A DNA stretch of 64,000 nt from Ensifer adhaerens (GCF_000697965.2 NZ_CP015880.1:2666001-2730000), one strand, 5' to 3'. Counted from the stretch's first letter, positions 25,189 to 34,391 are shown. A program made the numbers and translations. Notes: generated from the sequence alone by a model not told the origin.

Positions 25189-26118
25189 ATGAAACAGGAC
25201 GTCTCCCCGAAAACCGCGCACCAGGTTCATGCGAAGGGCGCCGAGAAGCTGAAGGCGCACCTGGCGATGATGACCTTCGCCGTCCTGATCGCAGGCTCCT
25301 TTTCCTTCGGCGGCCTTGCCACCCAACATATGGGCGCCGGGCCGCTGACGCTCTGGCGCTATCTGTTGACCGTCGTGGTCCTTGGCCTGCTCACCTTCGG
25401 CTATGCGCGCGTTCCCTTTCGCTTTCCCAAGCAAGCGTGGCGTTTCGTGATCCTCGGCGGGTTGATCGCCGTCTACATGCTGACGATGTTCAAGGCGCTG
25501 GAGTTCACCAGCCCTGTTTCAACAGGCGCGGTCTTCACGCTGATGCCGCTCTTGAGCGCCGGCTTCGCGTTTGTGTTGCTCGGTCAGCATACACGCCCTG
25601 GCGTGCTCGCCGGGCTCATCATCGCTGCCCTTGGCGCCGTCTGGGTGATCTTTCGCGCCGACGTCGGCGCGATCCTTGCCTTCGACGTCGGCCAGGGCGA
25701 ATTGATCTTCTTCGTCGGCGTCGTCTGCCACGCGGTCTATGTGCCGCTGATCCGCAAGTTCGGCCGAGAGGAAAGTCCATTCGCCTTCGGCTTCTGGGTG
25801 GCTGTCTTCACCGTGCCCTGGCTGCTGGTACCGGGCGCGGCCGGTCTCGTCACGGCCGATTTCGCCAGCCTGCCACCGGTCGTCTGGCTCGCCGTCCTCT
25901 ATCTGGCCGTTGTGACCACGGCGATCACCTTCCTGCTCCTGCAATACGCCTCGATGCGGCTACCCGCATCGAAAGTGCTTGGCTACGGCTATCTGACGCC
26001 GAGCTTCATCATCCTGCTCGAAGGTCTGCTCGGTCATGGCTGGACCAGCCTGCCGGTGCTTGCCGGCGCGCTGACCACGGCCTGCGGCCTGCTGTTGATG
26101 GCGCTGCTGCCAGATTGA
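25189..26118 (+). CDS. EamA/DMT-family transporter
   Basis: A 309-residue inner-membrane protein with a cytosolic N-terminus (about 1-25) and ten predicted helices arranged as two EamA repeats (about 25-155 and 175-305), as in drug/metabolite exporters. GGAAG precedes the ATG. It converges on rutR with 8 bp between stops. The substrate is unknown; nothing in the sequence ties it directly to pyrimidines. Confidence 0.85.
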   Translation: MKQDVSPKTAHQVHAKGAEKLKAHLAMMTFAVLIAGSFSFGGLATQHMGAGPLTLWRYLLTVVVLGLLTFGYARVPFRFPKQAWRFVILGGLIAVYMLTMFKALEFTSPVSTGAVFTLMPLLSAGFAFVLLGQHTRPGVLAGLIIAALGAVWVIFRADVGAILAFDVGQGELIFFVGVVCHAVYVPLIRKFGREESPFAFGFWVAVFTVPWLLVPGAAGLVTADFASLPPVVWLAVLYLAVVTTAITFLLLQYASMRLPASKVLGYGYLTPSFIILLEGLLGHGWTSLPVLAGALTTACGLLLMALLPD

Positions 26119-26126
26119 AAGGCGGC

Positions 26127-26780
26127 TCAAGCCGCCGGCTGCTCGCTCACCTGCAGCCCGTCGACGAAGAGCCGTTCGAGGAAGCGTGCCGCATCCTCGA
26201 AGCGCCCATCGCCAGCATTGCCCTGGCCGAGCACGGCGCGCACCTGCACGTCGAAGTCGGCGTAGTGCTGGGTGGTGGACCAGATCGCGAAGATCAGGTG
26301 ATAGGGATCGCATTTGGCGATCTTGCCGGCTTTGGCCCAGGCCCGGATTACCTCGGCCTTCTCGTCGACCAGCGACTTCAAGGGCCCCTTGAGCTCGTCC
26401 TCGATATGCGGCGCGCCCTGCAGCACCTCGTTGGCGAAGAGCCGGCTTTCGCGCGGATAGTCACGGGCCATTTCGAGCTTGCGCCGAATATAGCTGCGGA
26501 TTTCGGCGACCGGATTCCCCTCGGCGTTGAACTCCCGCAAGGGGTCGAGCCAGGTGTCGAGCACCCGGTCGATCAGCGCCCGGTGCATCGCTTCCTTGGT
26601 GCGGAAATAATAGAGCAAATTGGGCTTCGACATTCCCGCCACTTCGGCAATCTGGTCGACGGTCGAGCCGCGGAAACCGTTGGCGGAAAAGACTTCGAGC
26701 GCGGCCTCGAGAATGCGCTCTTCCTTCTCCCCTTGTATGCGGGTCCGCCTCTGGGTCCTGGCCGCTCTCGGTAATACCAT
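26127..26780 (-). CDS. rutR: TetR-family pyrimidine regulator RutR
   Basis: A regulator of 217 residues whose N-terminal helix-turn-helix (about 22-68, GSTVDQIAEVAGMSKPNLLYYF) and C-terminal domain (YPRESRLFANEVLQGAP, IFAIWSTTQHYADF) follow E. coli RutR closely in pattern. In E. coli RutR binds uracil. The ATG at 26780 is chosen because GGGGGAAAG precedes it and the N-terminus length then equals that of RutR. An ATG at 26849 and a TTG at 26900 give longer forms without a ribosome-binding site. It is divergent from the hydrolase and dihydropyrimidinase genes. Confidence 0.88.
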   Translation of the reverse strand: MVLPRAARTQRRTRIQGEKEERILEAALEVFSANGFRGSTVDQIAEVAGMSKPNLLYYFRTKEAMHRALIDRVLDTWLDPLREFNAEGNPVAEIRSYIRRKLEMARDYPRESRLFANEVLQGAPHIEDELKGPLKSLVDEKAEVIRAWAKAGKIAKCDPYHLIFAIWSTTQHYADFDVQVRAVLGQGNAGDGRFEDAARFLERLFVDGLQVSEQPAA

Positions 26781-26914
26781 CTTTCCCCCTGGCCATGCCT
26801 GCGCAGCTCGTCGCGCAGGAACCGGCTGCCCAATTTCCGGCCTCGCCATCTTATTGGGCAACAACTTCGTTTTTTTGTTTTTCCGGCTTGAGTGCCGCAA
26901 CGGAAGTTGTAATG

Positions 26915-26930
26915 TTTACCAACCGGTCAA
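26915..26930. promoter_or_regulatory. RutR operator
   Basis: TTTACCAACCGGTCAA matches the RutR consensus TTGACCA-NN-TGGTCAA at 12 of 14 fixed positions. It lies between rutR and the divergent hydrolase gene. A further half site TTGACCA occurs at 26999-27005. Confidence 0.7.
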
Positions 26931-27062
26931 ATTATCAGCCAGTTCACCGCCAAAGGCAACGGCTGATCGAAGGGCACCAGAAAAAACCAAGCCTGGATTT
27001 GACCACGGGAACATGAGGGCGCGCCGATCCAGGCAAAGCCCTGAAGAGATGAGGAGACCGCC

Positions 27063-28313
27063 GTGGCTGCACCTGGCGAGAACATGCGCGTCAATGCCGA
27101 CCGCCTGTGGGATTCACTTATGGAAATGGCCAAGATCGGCCCTGGTGTCGCGGGCGGCAACAACCGCCAGACGCTGACCGACGAGGACGCCGAAGGGCGC
27201 CGGCTGTTCCAGTCCTGGTGCGAAAAGGCCGGCCTCACCATGGGCGTCGACACCATGGGCAATATGTTCTTCACAAGGCCCGGCACCGACCCGGATGCGC
27301 TGCCCGTCTATATCGGCTCGCATCTCGATACCCAGCCGACCGGCGGCAAGTATGACGGCGTCCTCGGCGTGCTCTCGGGCCTTGAGGTCGTTCGCTCGAT
27401 GAACGATCTCGGCATCAAGACCAAGCATCCCGTCGTCGTCACCAACTGGACCAACGAGGAAGGCGCGCGCTTCGCGCCGGCCATGCTCGCATCGGGCGTC
27501 TTTGCCGGCGTGCACAGTCAGGATTTCGCCTATGGCCGCAAGGATCCGGAAGGAAAGACCTTCGGCGACGAACTGAAACGCATCGGCTGGGTCGGCGACG
27601 AGGAAGTCGGCGCCCGCAAGATGCACGCCTATTTCGAGTACCATATCGAGCAGGGCCCGATCCTCGAAGCAGAGGGCAAGGACATCGGCGTCGTCACCCA
27701 CTGTCAGGGCCTGTGGTGGCTGGAGTTCACGCTCACCGGCCGCGAAGCCCATACGGGCTCGACGCCAATGAACATGCGCGTCAACGCCGGCCTTGCCATG
27801 GCCCGCATCCTGGAAATGGTCCAGGGCGTCGCGATGGAAAACCAGCCGGGCGCCGTCGGCGGCGTCGGCCAAGTGTTCTTCTCACCCAATTCCCGCAATG
27901 TGCTGCCGGGCAAAGTGGTCTTCACCGTCGACATCCGCTCGCCGGACAGGGCCAAGCTCGACCGCATGCGGGCAAAGATCGAGGCCGAGGCACCGAAGAT
28001 CACTGACGCGCTTGGCGTCGGCTGTTCCATCGAGGCGATCGGCCATTTCGAGCCGGTCACCTTCGATCCAAAGCTCGTCAGCGCCGTGCGTAACGCCGCC
28101 GAGCATCTCGGCTACAGCCACATGAACCTCATCTCGGGCGCCGGGCATGATGCCTGCTGGGCCGCCAAGGTGGCGCCGACGACGATGATCATGTGCCCCT
28201 GCGTCGGTGGCCTCAGCCACAACGAGGCGGAGGACATCTCCAGGGAGTGGGCCAGCGCCGGCGCCGACGTCCTCTTCCACGCCGTCGTCGAAACGGCCGA
28301 AATCGTCGAATGA
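27063..28313 (+). CDS. Zn-dependent N-carbamoyl-beta-alanine amidohydrolase (M20 family)
   Basis: A hydrolase of 416 residues from the N-carbamoyl-amino acid/allantoate amidohydrolase group. Metal ligands are visible as H87 (SHLDTQPTGG), D98, E133 (TNEEGARF), H194 (HIEQGPILE) and a C-terminal His in SGAGHDA. As last step of the reductive pathway it would split N-carbamoyl-beta-alanine to beta-alanine, CO2 and ammonia. Family members are often named AmaB or HyuC, so amino-acid specificity is not proved. The start is a GTG with GAGGAG upstream. It lies 82 bp before hydA. Confidence 0.87.
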   Translation: MAAPGENMRVNADRLWDSLMEMAKIGPGVAGGNNRQTLTDEDAEGRRLFQSWCEKAGLTMGVDTMGNMFFTRPGTDPDALPVYIGSHLDTQPTGGKYDGVLGVLSGLEVVRSMNDLGIKTKHPVVVTNWTNEEGARFAPAMLASGVFAGVHSQDFAYGRKDPEGKTFGDELKRIGWVGDEEVGARKMHAYFEYHIEQGPILEAEGKDIGVVTHCQGLWWLEFTLTGREAHTGSTPMNMRVNAGLAMARILEMVQGVAMENQPGAVGGVGQVFFSPNSRNVLPGKVVFTVDIRSPDRAKLDRMRAKIEAEAPKITDALGVGCSIEAIGHFEPVTFDPKLVSAVRNAAEHLGYSHMNLISGAGHDACWAAKVAPTTMIMCPCVGGLSHNEAEDISREWASAGADVLFHAVVETAEIVE

Positions 28314-28395
28314 GTTTGCGGGCGGGACGAAAGTTCCGCCCTTTTTCGTGGCGGTTGCCTGGCCGCCGGAAGAGCAATCGCGAGGATCAAGAACC

Positions 28396-29850
28396 ATGAG
28401 CACTGTCATCAAGGGTGGAACCATCGTCACCGCCGACCTGACCTACAAGGCGGACGTCAAGATCGAGGGCGGAAAGATCGTCGAGATCGGCCCGAACCTT
28501 TCCGGAACCGAGACGCTGGACGCGAACGGCTGCTACATCATGCCCGGCGGCATCGATCCGCACACCCATCTCGAAATGCCCTTTATGGGCACCTATTCCT
28601 CGGACGATTTCGAAAGCGGAACGCGGGCAGCACTCGCCGGCGGCACGACCATGGTGGTCGACTTTGCGCTGCCCTCGCCCAACCAGTCGCTGCTCGAAGC
28701 GCTGACCATGTGGGACAACAAATCCACCCGTGCGAACTGCGACTATTCCTTCCACATGGCAATCACCTGGTGGAGCGAGCAGGTCTTCAACGAGATGGAG
28801 ACCATCGTCAAAGACAAGGGCATCAACACCTTCAAGCACTTCATGGCCTATAAGGGCGCACTGATGGTGGATGACGACGAAATGTTCTCGTCCTTCCAGC
28901 GCTGCGCCGCCCTCGGCGCGCTACCACTGGTGCATGCCGAAAACGGCGACGTGGTCGCCCAGCTCCAGGCAAAGCTGCTGTCAGAAGGCAACAACGGGCC
29001 GGAGGCGCACGCCTATTCGCGTCCGGCCGAAGTCGAGGGCGAAGCGACCAACCGCGCGATCATGATCGCCGACATGGCCGGATGCCCCGTCTACATCGTG
29101 CACACCTCCTGTGAGCAGGCGCATGAAGCGATCCGCCGCGCCCGCTCCAAGGGCATGCGCGTGTTCGGCGAACCGCTGATCCAGCATCTGACGCTGGATG
29201 AAACCGAATACTTCAACAAGGACTGGGACCATGCAGCCCGCCGCGTAATGTCGCCCCCCTTCCGCAACAAGCTGCATCAGGACAGTCTCTGGGCAGGCCT
29301 TGCCTCGGGCTCGCTGCAGGTAGTGGCGACCGACCACTGCGCCTTTACATCCGAGCAGAAGCGCTTCGGCGTTGGCGATTTCACCAAGATCCCGAACGGC
29401 ACCGGTGGCCTCGAAGACCGCATGCCGATGCTCTGGACCCATGGCGTCAACACCGGCCGCATCACCATGAACGAGTTCGTGGCCGTGACCTCGACCAACA
29501 TTGCCAAGATCCTCAACATCTACCCGAAGAAGGGCGCAATCCTTGTTGGCGCCGATGCCGACCTCGTCGTCTGGGATCCGAAGCGCACCAAGACGATCTC
29601 CGCCAAGAGCCAGCAGTCGGCGATCGACTACAACGTCTTCGAAGGCAAGGAGGTAAAGGGCCTGCCGCGCTTTACCCTTACCCGCGGCGTCGTCGCGATC
29701 GAGGAGAGCACGGTCAAGACCCGCGAGGGCCACGGCGAATTTGTCCGCCGCGATCCTTTCCCAGCCGTGAGTTCGGCCCTTTCCACCTGGAAGGAAGTCA
29801 CCGCCCCCCGCGCCGTCCAGCGCAGCGGCATCCCGGCCACGGGCGTTTGA
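28396..29850 (+). CDS. hydA: Dihydropyrimidinase
   Basis: Opens dihydrouracil/dihydrothymine to the N-carbamoyl-beta-amino acid. The 484-residue cyclic amidohydrolase has a complete binuclear metal site: H56 and H58 (DPHTHLE), carboxylated K153, H180, H236 and D313 (ATDHCAF). The frame continues upstream into the hydrolase gene, but the family N-terminus MSTVIKGGTIV begins at the ATG at 28396, preceded by CGAGGA. Together with PreTA and the amidohydrolase it completes the reductive pathway. Confidence 0.93.
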   Translation: MSTVIKGGTIVTADLTYKADVKIEGGKIVEIGPNLSGTETLDANGCYIMPGGIDPHTHLEMPFMGTYSSDDFESGTRAALAGGTTMVVDFALPSPNQSLLEALTMWDNKSTRANCDYSFHMAITWWSEQVFNEMETIVKDKGINTFKHFMAYKGALMVDDDEMFSSFQRCAALGALPLVHAENGDVVAQLQAKLLSEGNNGPEAHAYSRPAEVEGEATNRAIMIADMAGCPVYIVHTSCEQAHEAIRRARSKGMRVFGEPLIQHLTLDETEYFNKDWDHAARRVMSPPFRNKLHQDSLWAGLASGSLQVVATDHCAFTSEQKRFGVGDFTKIPNGTGGLEDRMPMLWTHGVNTGRITMNEFVAVTSTNIAKILNIYPKKGAILVGADADLVVWDPKRTKTISAKSQQSAIDYNVFEGKEVKGLPRFTLTRGVVAIEESTVKTREGHGEFVRRDPFPAVSSALSTWKEVTAPRAVQRSGIPATGV

Positions 29851-30396
29851 ATGAAGGAGAACACGAACAGGGTGTTGCCGATACCTGCACGTCAGCGCGA
29901 GGTTTGGTTTCCGCAGCTCCACGCGGCGGCAGCCCTCGTCGGCACATACACGGCATCTGCCCTGTTGGTGATCATTGAGCCGAAATCGATTGCCGGCATC
30001 CCTTTGCAGGTAATCATTCCCGCCGGCCTTCTTGTGCCCTTCTGCGCCTCATTGTTCGCATTGGTCATCTTCGCGCCGGCAAGCTTCGGAATTTACCGAC
30101 TGATGGAGCGATTTCGGGTACGCAACCTTAGCCTTCACTGCTTCGCAGGCGTCCTCTGCGTGGCTTCGACAGGTGCTGCCGTCCTCCTCCTGGGGCAGGC
30201 GGCGTCGTTCTTCGGATACGTTCGCGCAGATGCAGAGGCAACAGGTCTCCTCGCCTCGATGAAAGGCTCCGGGGATCTCCTGCTCCTCGCAGTCGCTGCC
30301 ATCAGCGGGGCCGCCGGAGGAGCAGCCTTCTACTTCGCGCGGAAAATAAGACTTGCCGAGATCTCCGTTGCGCAGACAGTCGGAGGACGATCATAG
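29851..30396 (+). CDS. Hypothetical four-helix membrane protein
   Basis: 181 residues with four hydrophobic segments (about 24-45, 52-76, 95-117 and 143-166) and short polar ends. I do not recognise the family. The ATG directly follows the hydA stop codon, so translation is probably coupled. It may serve the pyrimidine pathway, but the sequence does not show how. An internal GTG at 29872, preceded by AAGGAG at 12 nt, is an alternative start. Confidence 0.6.
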   Translation: MKENTNRVLPIPARQREVWFPQLHAAAALVGTYTASALLVIIEPKSIAGIPLQVIIPAGLLVPFCASLFALVIFAPASFGIYRLMERFRVRNLSLHCFAGVLCVASTGAAVLLLGQAASFFGYVRADAEATGLLASMKGSGDLLLLAVAAISGAAGGAAFYFARKIRLAEISVAQTVGGRS

Positions 30397-30486
30397 ATGG
30401 TCCAGATCCTGTCGATCCGGTCGCTACGTTTGCCTCCTTCCGTCAGCTTAGCCGACGCTCCCCCACATCTCTGTCCCACCGGACAT

Positions 30487-30512
30487 GTCCCGCCACCTTG
30501 GCGGGGCGTTTC
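30487..30512 (+). terminator. Weak terminator-like hairpin
   Basis: The perfect 7-bp stem CCCGCCA-CCT-TGGCGGG is followed by GCGTTTC. It lies between the converging hydA-side transcript and the cupin gene. Confidence 0.35.
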
Positions 30513-30525
30513 GGCCTGGGAGCCG

Positions 30526-30939
30526 TCAGGCGGGCACGAGCTGATCGAGCTCGGGCAGCAGCACGAGGCTTTCGCGCTGGTTCGGATCCGTGCGCGCGAT
30601 GACGGCCGAACAGGGCGCGTTCGAGCGGTTCTCCGGCAGATGCGGCATGCCGGCGGGGATGTAGACCATCTCACCGGCCCTAGCGACGATGTGCTCCTCA
30701 AGCCTCTCGCCAAACCAGGTCCAGGCCTCCCCGGAAAGCACGTAGATCGCCGTCTCGTGGCTCTCGTGCAGATGCGCCTTGGCGCGCGCACCGGGCGGGA
30801 TCGTGACGATGTGCATGCAGAGCCCGGTTGCCCCGACGGTCTCCGCTGTAATGCCCTCGAAATAGTTGAGCCCCTGCTGGCCGGCCACGGCGCCTTCAGG
30901 ACGAACCACGCGACAGCCCGGATTGGATGATCGAGACAT
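30526..30939 (-). CDS. Single-domain cupin protein
   Basis: 137 residues with one conserved cupin barrel. Motif 1 is AHLHESHETAIYVLSGE (metal-binding His, His, Glu) and motif 2 is EMVYIPAGMPHLPEN (final His). The start is the ATG at 30939 with GGAGA upstream; the open frame before it runs antisense to the ABC gene. Divergent position beside a putative pyrimidine importer suggests a small-molecule isomerase, hydrolase or sensor role, but the substrate cannot be told. Confidence 0.78.
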   Translation of the reverse strand: MSRSSNPGCRVVRPEGAVAGQQGLNYFEGITAETVGATGLCMHIVTIPPGARAKAHLHESHETAIYVLSGEAWTWFGERLEEHIVARAGEMVYIPAGMPHLPENRSNAPCSAVIARTDPNQRESLVLLPELDQLVPA

Positions 30940-31060
30940 GAGCGTTCTCCAGAATTCCCTGAAAAACCAGCAACAAACGGCTTCGCACCCAAATCCGCGA
31001 TTGCATGTTGCCGGTCCGGATAGCAGTCTGACACAGACCAGCCAGAATGAGTATTCGCCG

Positions 31061-31852
31061 ATGACGTCCAATACCGCATCCGTGGTTTCGGCCCGGGACC
31101 TCTGCCTGACTTTCGAAACCGCCGATGGCCCGGTGCATGCACTGACCGGCGTCAACCTGGATGTCGCCAAGGGTGACTTCGTTTCCTTCATCGGTCCGTC
31201 CGGCTGCGGCAAGACGACCTTCTTGCGCGTGATCGCCGATCTGGAAAAAGCGACCTCCGGCACGATCAGCGTCAACGGCATGACGCCTGAGCAAGCGCGC
31301 AACAAGCGCGCCTATGGCTACGTCTTCCAGGCCGCAGCGCTCTATCCCTGGCGCACCATCGAAAACAACATCGCTCTACCGCTGGAGATCATGGGCTATT
31401 CGAAGGAAGAGAAGAAGGCCCGCATCGAGCGCACGCTCGACCTCGTCAACCTCTCCGGCTTCGGCAAGAAATATCCCTGGCAGCTCTCCGGTGGTATGCA
31501 GCAGCGCGCCTCCATCGCCCGCGCACTGGCGTTTGATGCCGACCTGCTTCTGATGGACGAGCCCTTCGGCGCGCTCGACGAGATCGTTCGCGACCACCTC
31601 AACGAACAGCTCTTGAAGCTCTGGGCCCGCACCAACAAGACGATCTGCTTCGTCACCCATTCGATCCCTGAAGCTGTCTACCTCTCCACCAAGATCGTGG
31701 TGATGAGCCCCCGCCCCGGCCGCGTCACCGATGTGATCGAATCGCCGCTGCCGCGCGAACGGCCGCTCGGCATTCGCGAGACACCGGAGTTCCTCGAAAT
31801 CGCCCATCGCGTCCGCGAAGGCCTGCGCGCGGGACACAGCTATGACGAATAG
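31061..31852 (+). CDS. NitT/TauT-family ABC transporter ATP-binding protein (probable pyrimidine or pyrimidine-precursor importer)
   Basis: An ATPase of 263 residues with Walker A GPSGCGKTT (45-53), Q-loop, signature LSGGMQQRASIAR and Walker B LLMDEPFGALD, in the TauB/SsuB/ThiZ group. The ATG at 31061 gives the family N-terminus. An ATG at 30938 would add 41 unconserved residues and would overlap the divergent cupin start codon, so I consider it unlikely. It starts an operon of tightly packed genes ending with the binding protein. Confidence 0.85.
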   Translation: MTSNTASVVSARDLCLTFETADGPVHALTGVNLDVAKGDFVSFIGPSGCGKTTFLRVIADLEKATSGTISVNGMTPEQARNKRAYGYVFQAAALYPWRTIENNIALPLEIMGYSKEEKKARIERTLDLVNLSGFGKKYPWQLSGGMQQRASIARALAFDADLLLMDEPFGALDEIVRDHLNEQLLKLWARTNKTICFVTHSIPEAVYLSTKIVVMSPRPGRVTDVIESPLPRERPLGIRETPEFLEIAHRVREGLRAGHSYDE

Positions 31853-32306
31853 CATCGGCATCCGCCGGGCCGAACAGACCGACATGGCCGCCTGCGCCGG
31901 CATTCTCAACCGCTGGATCGACGCGACGGCCTGGATGCCGCGGGTGCACGAGCATGCCGATGTCGAACGCTATTATGCCGAGACCGTCTTTGCCGAACGC
32001 ATCGTGCTCTTGGCAGAGGACGACGGCGAGATCGCCGGCTTCCTTTCCCTCTCTGACGACCACCACGTCGCCGCGCTTTACATCGATGAGCGGCATCGTG
32101 GCGCAGGCATTGGCGCCCGGCTGATCGACACCGCCAAGGCGATGTCATCGGATGAATTGAGCCTATGGACCTTCGAACACAATCGTGATGCCCAGCGCTT
32201 CTACGAGCACCAGGGCTTCGAGGCTGTGCGGCGGACCGACGGCGACAACGAGGAGCAACTGCCGGATATCCTCTATCGCTGGCGCGGCAGAAAGGTGCGG
32301 GCATGA
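31842..32306 (+). CDS. GNAT-family N-acetyltransferase
   Basis: 154 residues with the acetyl-CoA motif A VAALYIDERHRGAGIGARLI (about 76-95) and motif B FEHNRDAQRFYEHQGFE. The start overlaps the ATPase gene by 11 bp and the stop overlaps the next gene by 4 bp, so it is part of the transporter operon. The substrate is unknown. Confidence 0.85.
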   Translation: MTNSIGIRRAEQTDMAACAGILNRWIDATAWMPRVHEHADVERYYAETVFAERIVLLAEDDGEIAGFLSLSDDHHVAALYIDERHRGAGIGARLIDTAKAMSSDELSLWTFEHNRDAQRFYEHQGFEAVRRTDGDNEEQLPDILYRWRGRKVRA

Positions 32307-32638
32307 ACCTTGCCTTCGGCCTCTGGATGCTCTTGGCAACGACGATCTTCCTCGGTGGCGCGACCGCCTCGCGCGCCTATGTCTCCAACAACCACCTCGG
32401 CATGCTCTTGCTTGCACTCGGGCTCTACGTGATCGGCAACATCATCATGGTGAAGCTCATGCGCGAGGGCGGCCTCGGCCTGGCAATCTCGCTGTCGGCG
32501 ATCGTGCAGCTCGTTATGGTCAATGTCATCGCCTTCACCGTGTTCGGCGAACGATTGAGCCTCACGCAGGCCGCCGGCGTGCTTCTCGGCATCGTCGCAA
32601 TGGGCCTGATGTTGTTCCCCGCAAGCGGAAAGGCGTGA
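32303..32638 (+). CDS. Small four-helix EamA/SMR-like membrane protein
   Basis: 111 residues with four hydrophobic helices (about 4-24, 30-50, 58-82 and 86-106). The end GERLSLTQAAGVLLGIVAMGL is typical of DMT/EamA half-transporters. Such proteins usually act as dimers. It overlaps the GNAT gene in an ATGA junction and ends 2 bp before the permease gene, so it is embedded in the importer operon. Its role there is unknown. Confidence 0.78.
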   Translation: MNLAFGLWMLLATTIFLGGATASRAYVSNNHLGMLLLALGLYVIGNIIMVKLMREGGLGLAISLSAIVQLVMVNVIAFTVFGERLSLTQAAGVLLGIVAMGLMLFPASGKA

Positions 32639-32640
32639 CA

Positions 32641-33525
32641 ATGCAGGAACCAAGTTTCTTCAGGGACAAGTTGGTGCCGGTCGGCACCGTCGTCCTGCTG
32701 CTGATCGCCATCTGGTATGTCGCGGTCGTCTTCCTCAACGCCCCCTTCGAGCGTGATACGGCAGCCCGCGCCGGCACCGAGATCAGCTTCTCTGAGATCG
32801 TGCGCAACACCATGGCGCAGGAACGTCCGGTACTGCCGGCACCGCACCAGGTGATCGCCGAGATCTGGGACACCACCTTCAACAAGGCAATCACCTCGAA
32901 GCGCAGCCTCGTCTACCACGCCTGGATCACGCTTTCGGCAACCCTTCTCGGCTTCGGCATCGGCGCCGCCCTCGGCATCCTCCTGGCAGTCGGCATCGTG
33001 CACAACCGCGCCATGGACCGCTCGCTGATGCCCTGGGTCATCGCCAGCCAGACGATCCCGATCCTCGCGATTGCGCCGATGATCATCGTCGTCTTGAACG
33101 CCATCGGCATTTCCGGACTTTTGCCGAAGGCACTGATCTCGACCTATCTCTCCTTCTTCCCGGTCGTCGTCGGCATGGTGAAGGGCCTGCGCAGCCCGGA
33201 AACGATCCAGCTCGACCTCATGCACACCTACAATGCCTCCCCGTCGCAGACTTTCTGGAAGCTGCGCTGGCCGTCGTCGATGCCCTACCTCTTCACCTCG
33301 CTGAAGGTTGCCGTCGCCATCTCGCTGGTCGGCGCCATCGTCGGCGAATTGCCGACCGGTGCGGTCGCAGGTCTTGGTGCCCGGCTGCTGGCCGGCTCCT
33401 ACTATGGCCAGACGGTGCAGATCTGGGCCGCTCTCTTCATGGCGGCAGCCCTTGCGGCCGTTCTCGTCATGATCGTCGGCTTTGCCCACACCGCCGTCCT
33501 GAAGCGCATGGGAGCCAAGCCATGA
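32641..33525 (+). CDS. NitT/TauT-family ABC transporter permease 1
   Basis: An inner-membrane permease of 294 residues with about six helices and the loop DLMHTYNASPSQTFWKLRWPSSMP, the EAA-like motif that binds the ATPase. The start ATG has AAAGG upstream. An unusual soluble stretch (about 35-85) follows the first helix. It overlaps the second permease gene by 4 bp. Confidence 0.87.
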   Translation: MQEPSFFRDKLVPVGTVVLLLIAIWYVAVVFLNAPFERDTAARAGTEISFSEIVRNTMAQERPVLPAPHQVIAEIWDTTFNKAITSKRSLVYHAWITLSATLLGFGIGAALGILLAVGIVHNRAMDRSLMPWVIASQTIPILAIAPMIIVVLNAIGISGLLPKALISTYLSFFPVVVGMVKGLRSPETIQLDLMHTYNASPSQTFWKLRWPSSMPYLFTSLKVAVAISLVGAIVGELPTGAVAGLGARLLAGSYYGQTVQIWAALFMAAALAAVLVMIVGFAHTAVLKRMGAKP

Positions 33526-34391
33526 ACCTTCCCGTCCTTGCCGCCGCGATCATCTTCTGGCTCGCCGCCTGGGCCTTCAACGAATGGCTGGTGCGCCAGA
33601 ACTTCCGGAGCGCGGCCGCAAACAGCGCCGCCCGCTTCGCCGTGCCGGTGATCTTCGGCATCACTATCCTGGTTCTCTGGGAAGGCATCGTCCGCGGCTT
33701 CCAGGTCCCCTCCGTGCTTTTGCCGGCACCCTCGATGATCTGGCAAAAGCTGATCAATTCGCTGCCGACGCTTGGGGCCGATTTCCGCCAGACCTTCCTG
33801 AAGGCAGTGTTGATCGGCTATGCGCTCGGCTGCGGCCTCGGCTTCGCCGTTGCGATCCTGATCGACCGTTCGCCCTTCCTGCAGAAAGGCCTTCTGCCAC
33901 TCGGCAATTTCGTTTCGGCCCTTCCCGTCATCGGAGTAGCCCCGATCATGGTCATGTGGTTCGGCTTCGACTGGCAGTCGAAGGTCGCCGTCGTCGTCAT
34001 CATGACCTTCTTCCCGATGCTGGTGAACACGGTTGCCGGCCTTGCCGCCGCCAGCCACATGGAACGCGACCTGATGCGCACCTACGCCGCCTCCTGGTGG
34101 CAGACGCTGGTCAAATTACGCCTGCCGGCCGCCTGGCCGTTCATCTTCACCGCGCTCAAGATCAATTCGACGCTGGCGCTGATCGGCGCCATCGTCGCCG
34201 AGTTCTTCGGGACCCCCATCGTCGGCATGGGGTTCCGGATTTCCACGGAAGTGGGACGCATGAATGTCGACATGGTCTGGGCCGAGATCGCCGTTGCGGC
34301 GGTCGCCGGTTCCGCCTTCTACGGCGTGGTCGCACTCATCGAGCGCGCCGTCACCTTCTGGCATCCCTCCATTCGCGGAGGGCGCGCCTGA
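33522..34391 (+). CDS. NitT/TauT-family ABC transporter permease 2
   Basis: Second permease, 289 residues, with the EAA-like loop MRTYAASWWQTLVKLRLPAAWP and about seven hydrophobic segments. It pairs with permease 1 to form a heterodimeric channel, an arrangement reported for ThiX-type and predicted pyrimidine importers. Confidence 0.87.
   Translation: MNLPVLAAAIIFWLAAWAFNEWLVRQNFRSAAANSAARFAVPVIFGITILVLWEGIVRGFQVPSVLLPAPSMIWQKLINSLPTLGADFRQTFLKAVLIGYALGCGLGFAVAILIDRSPFLQKGLLPLGNFVSALPVIGVAPIMVMWFGFDWQSKVAVVVIMTFFPMLVNTVAGLAAASHMERDLMRTYAASWWQTLVKLRLPAAWPFIFTALKINSTLALIGAIVAEFFGTPIVGMGFRISTEVGRMNVDMVWAEIAVAAVAGSAFYGVVALIERAVTFWHPSIRGGRA

Noticed and set aside
30940..31060. Possible TPP riboswitch before the ThiY-like transporter operon
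   Set aside because: I looked for the conserved CTGAGA and ACCTGA segments with flanking helices and did not find them. The gap is only 121 bp between divergent genes.
32185..32640. Upstream extension of permease 1
   Set aside because: The extension is an out-of-frame reading of the GNAT and four-helix genes, which have their own motifs and coupled start codons.
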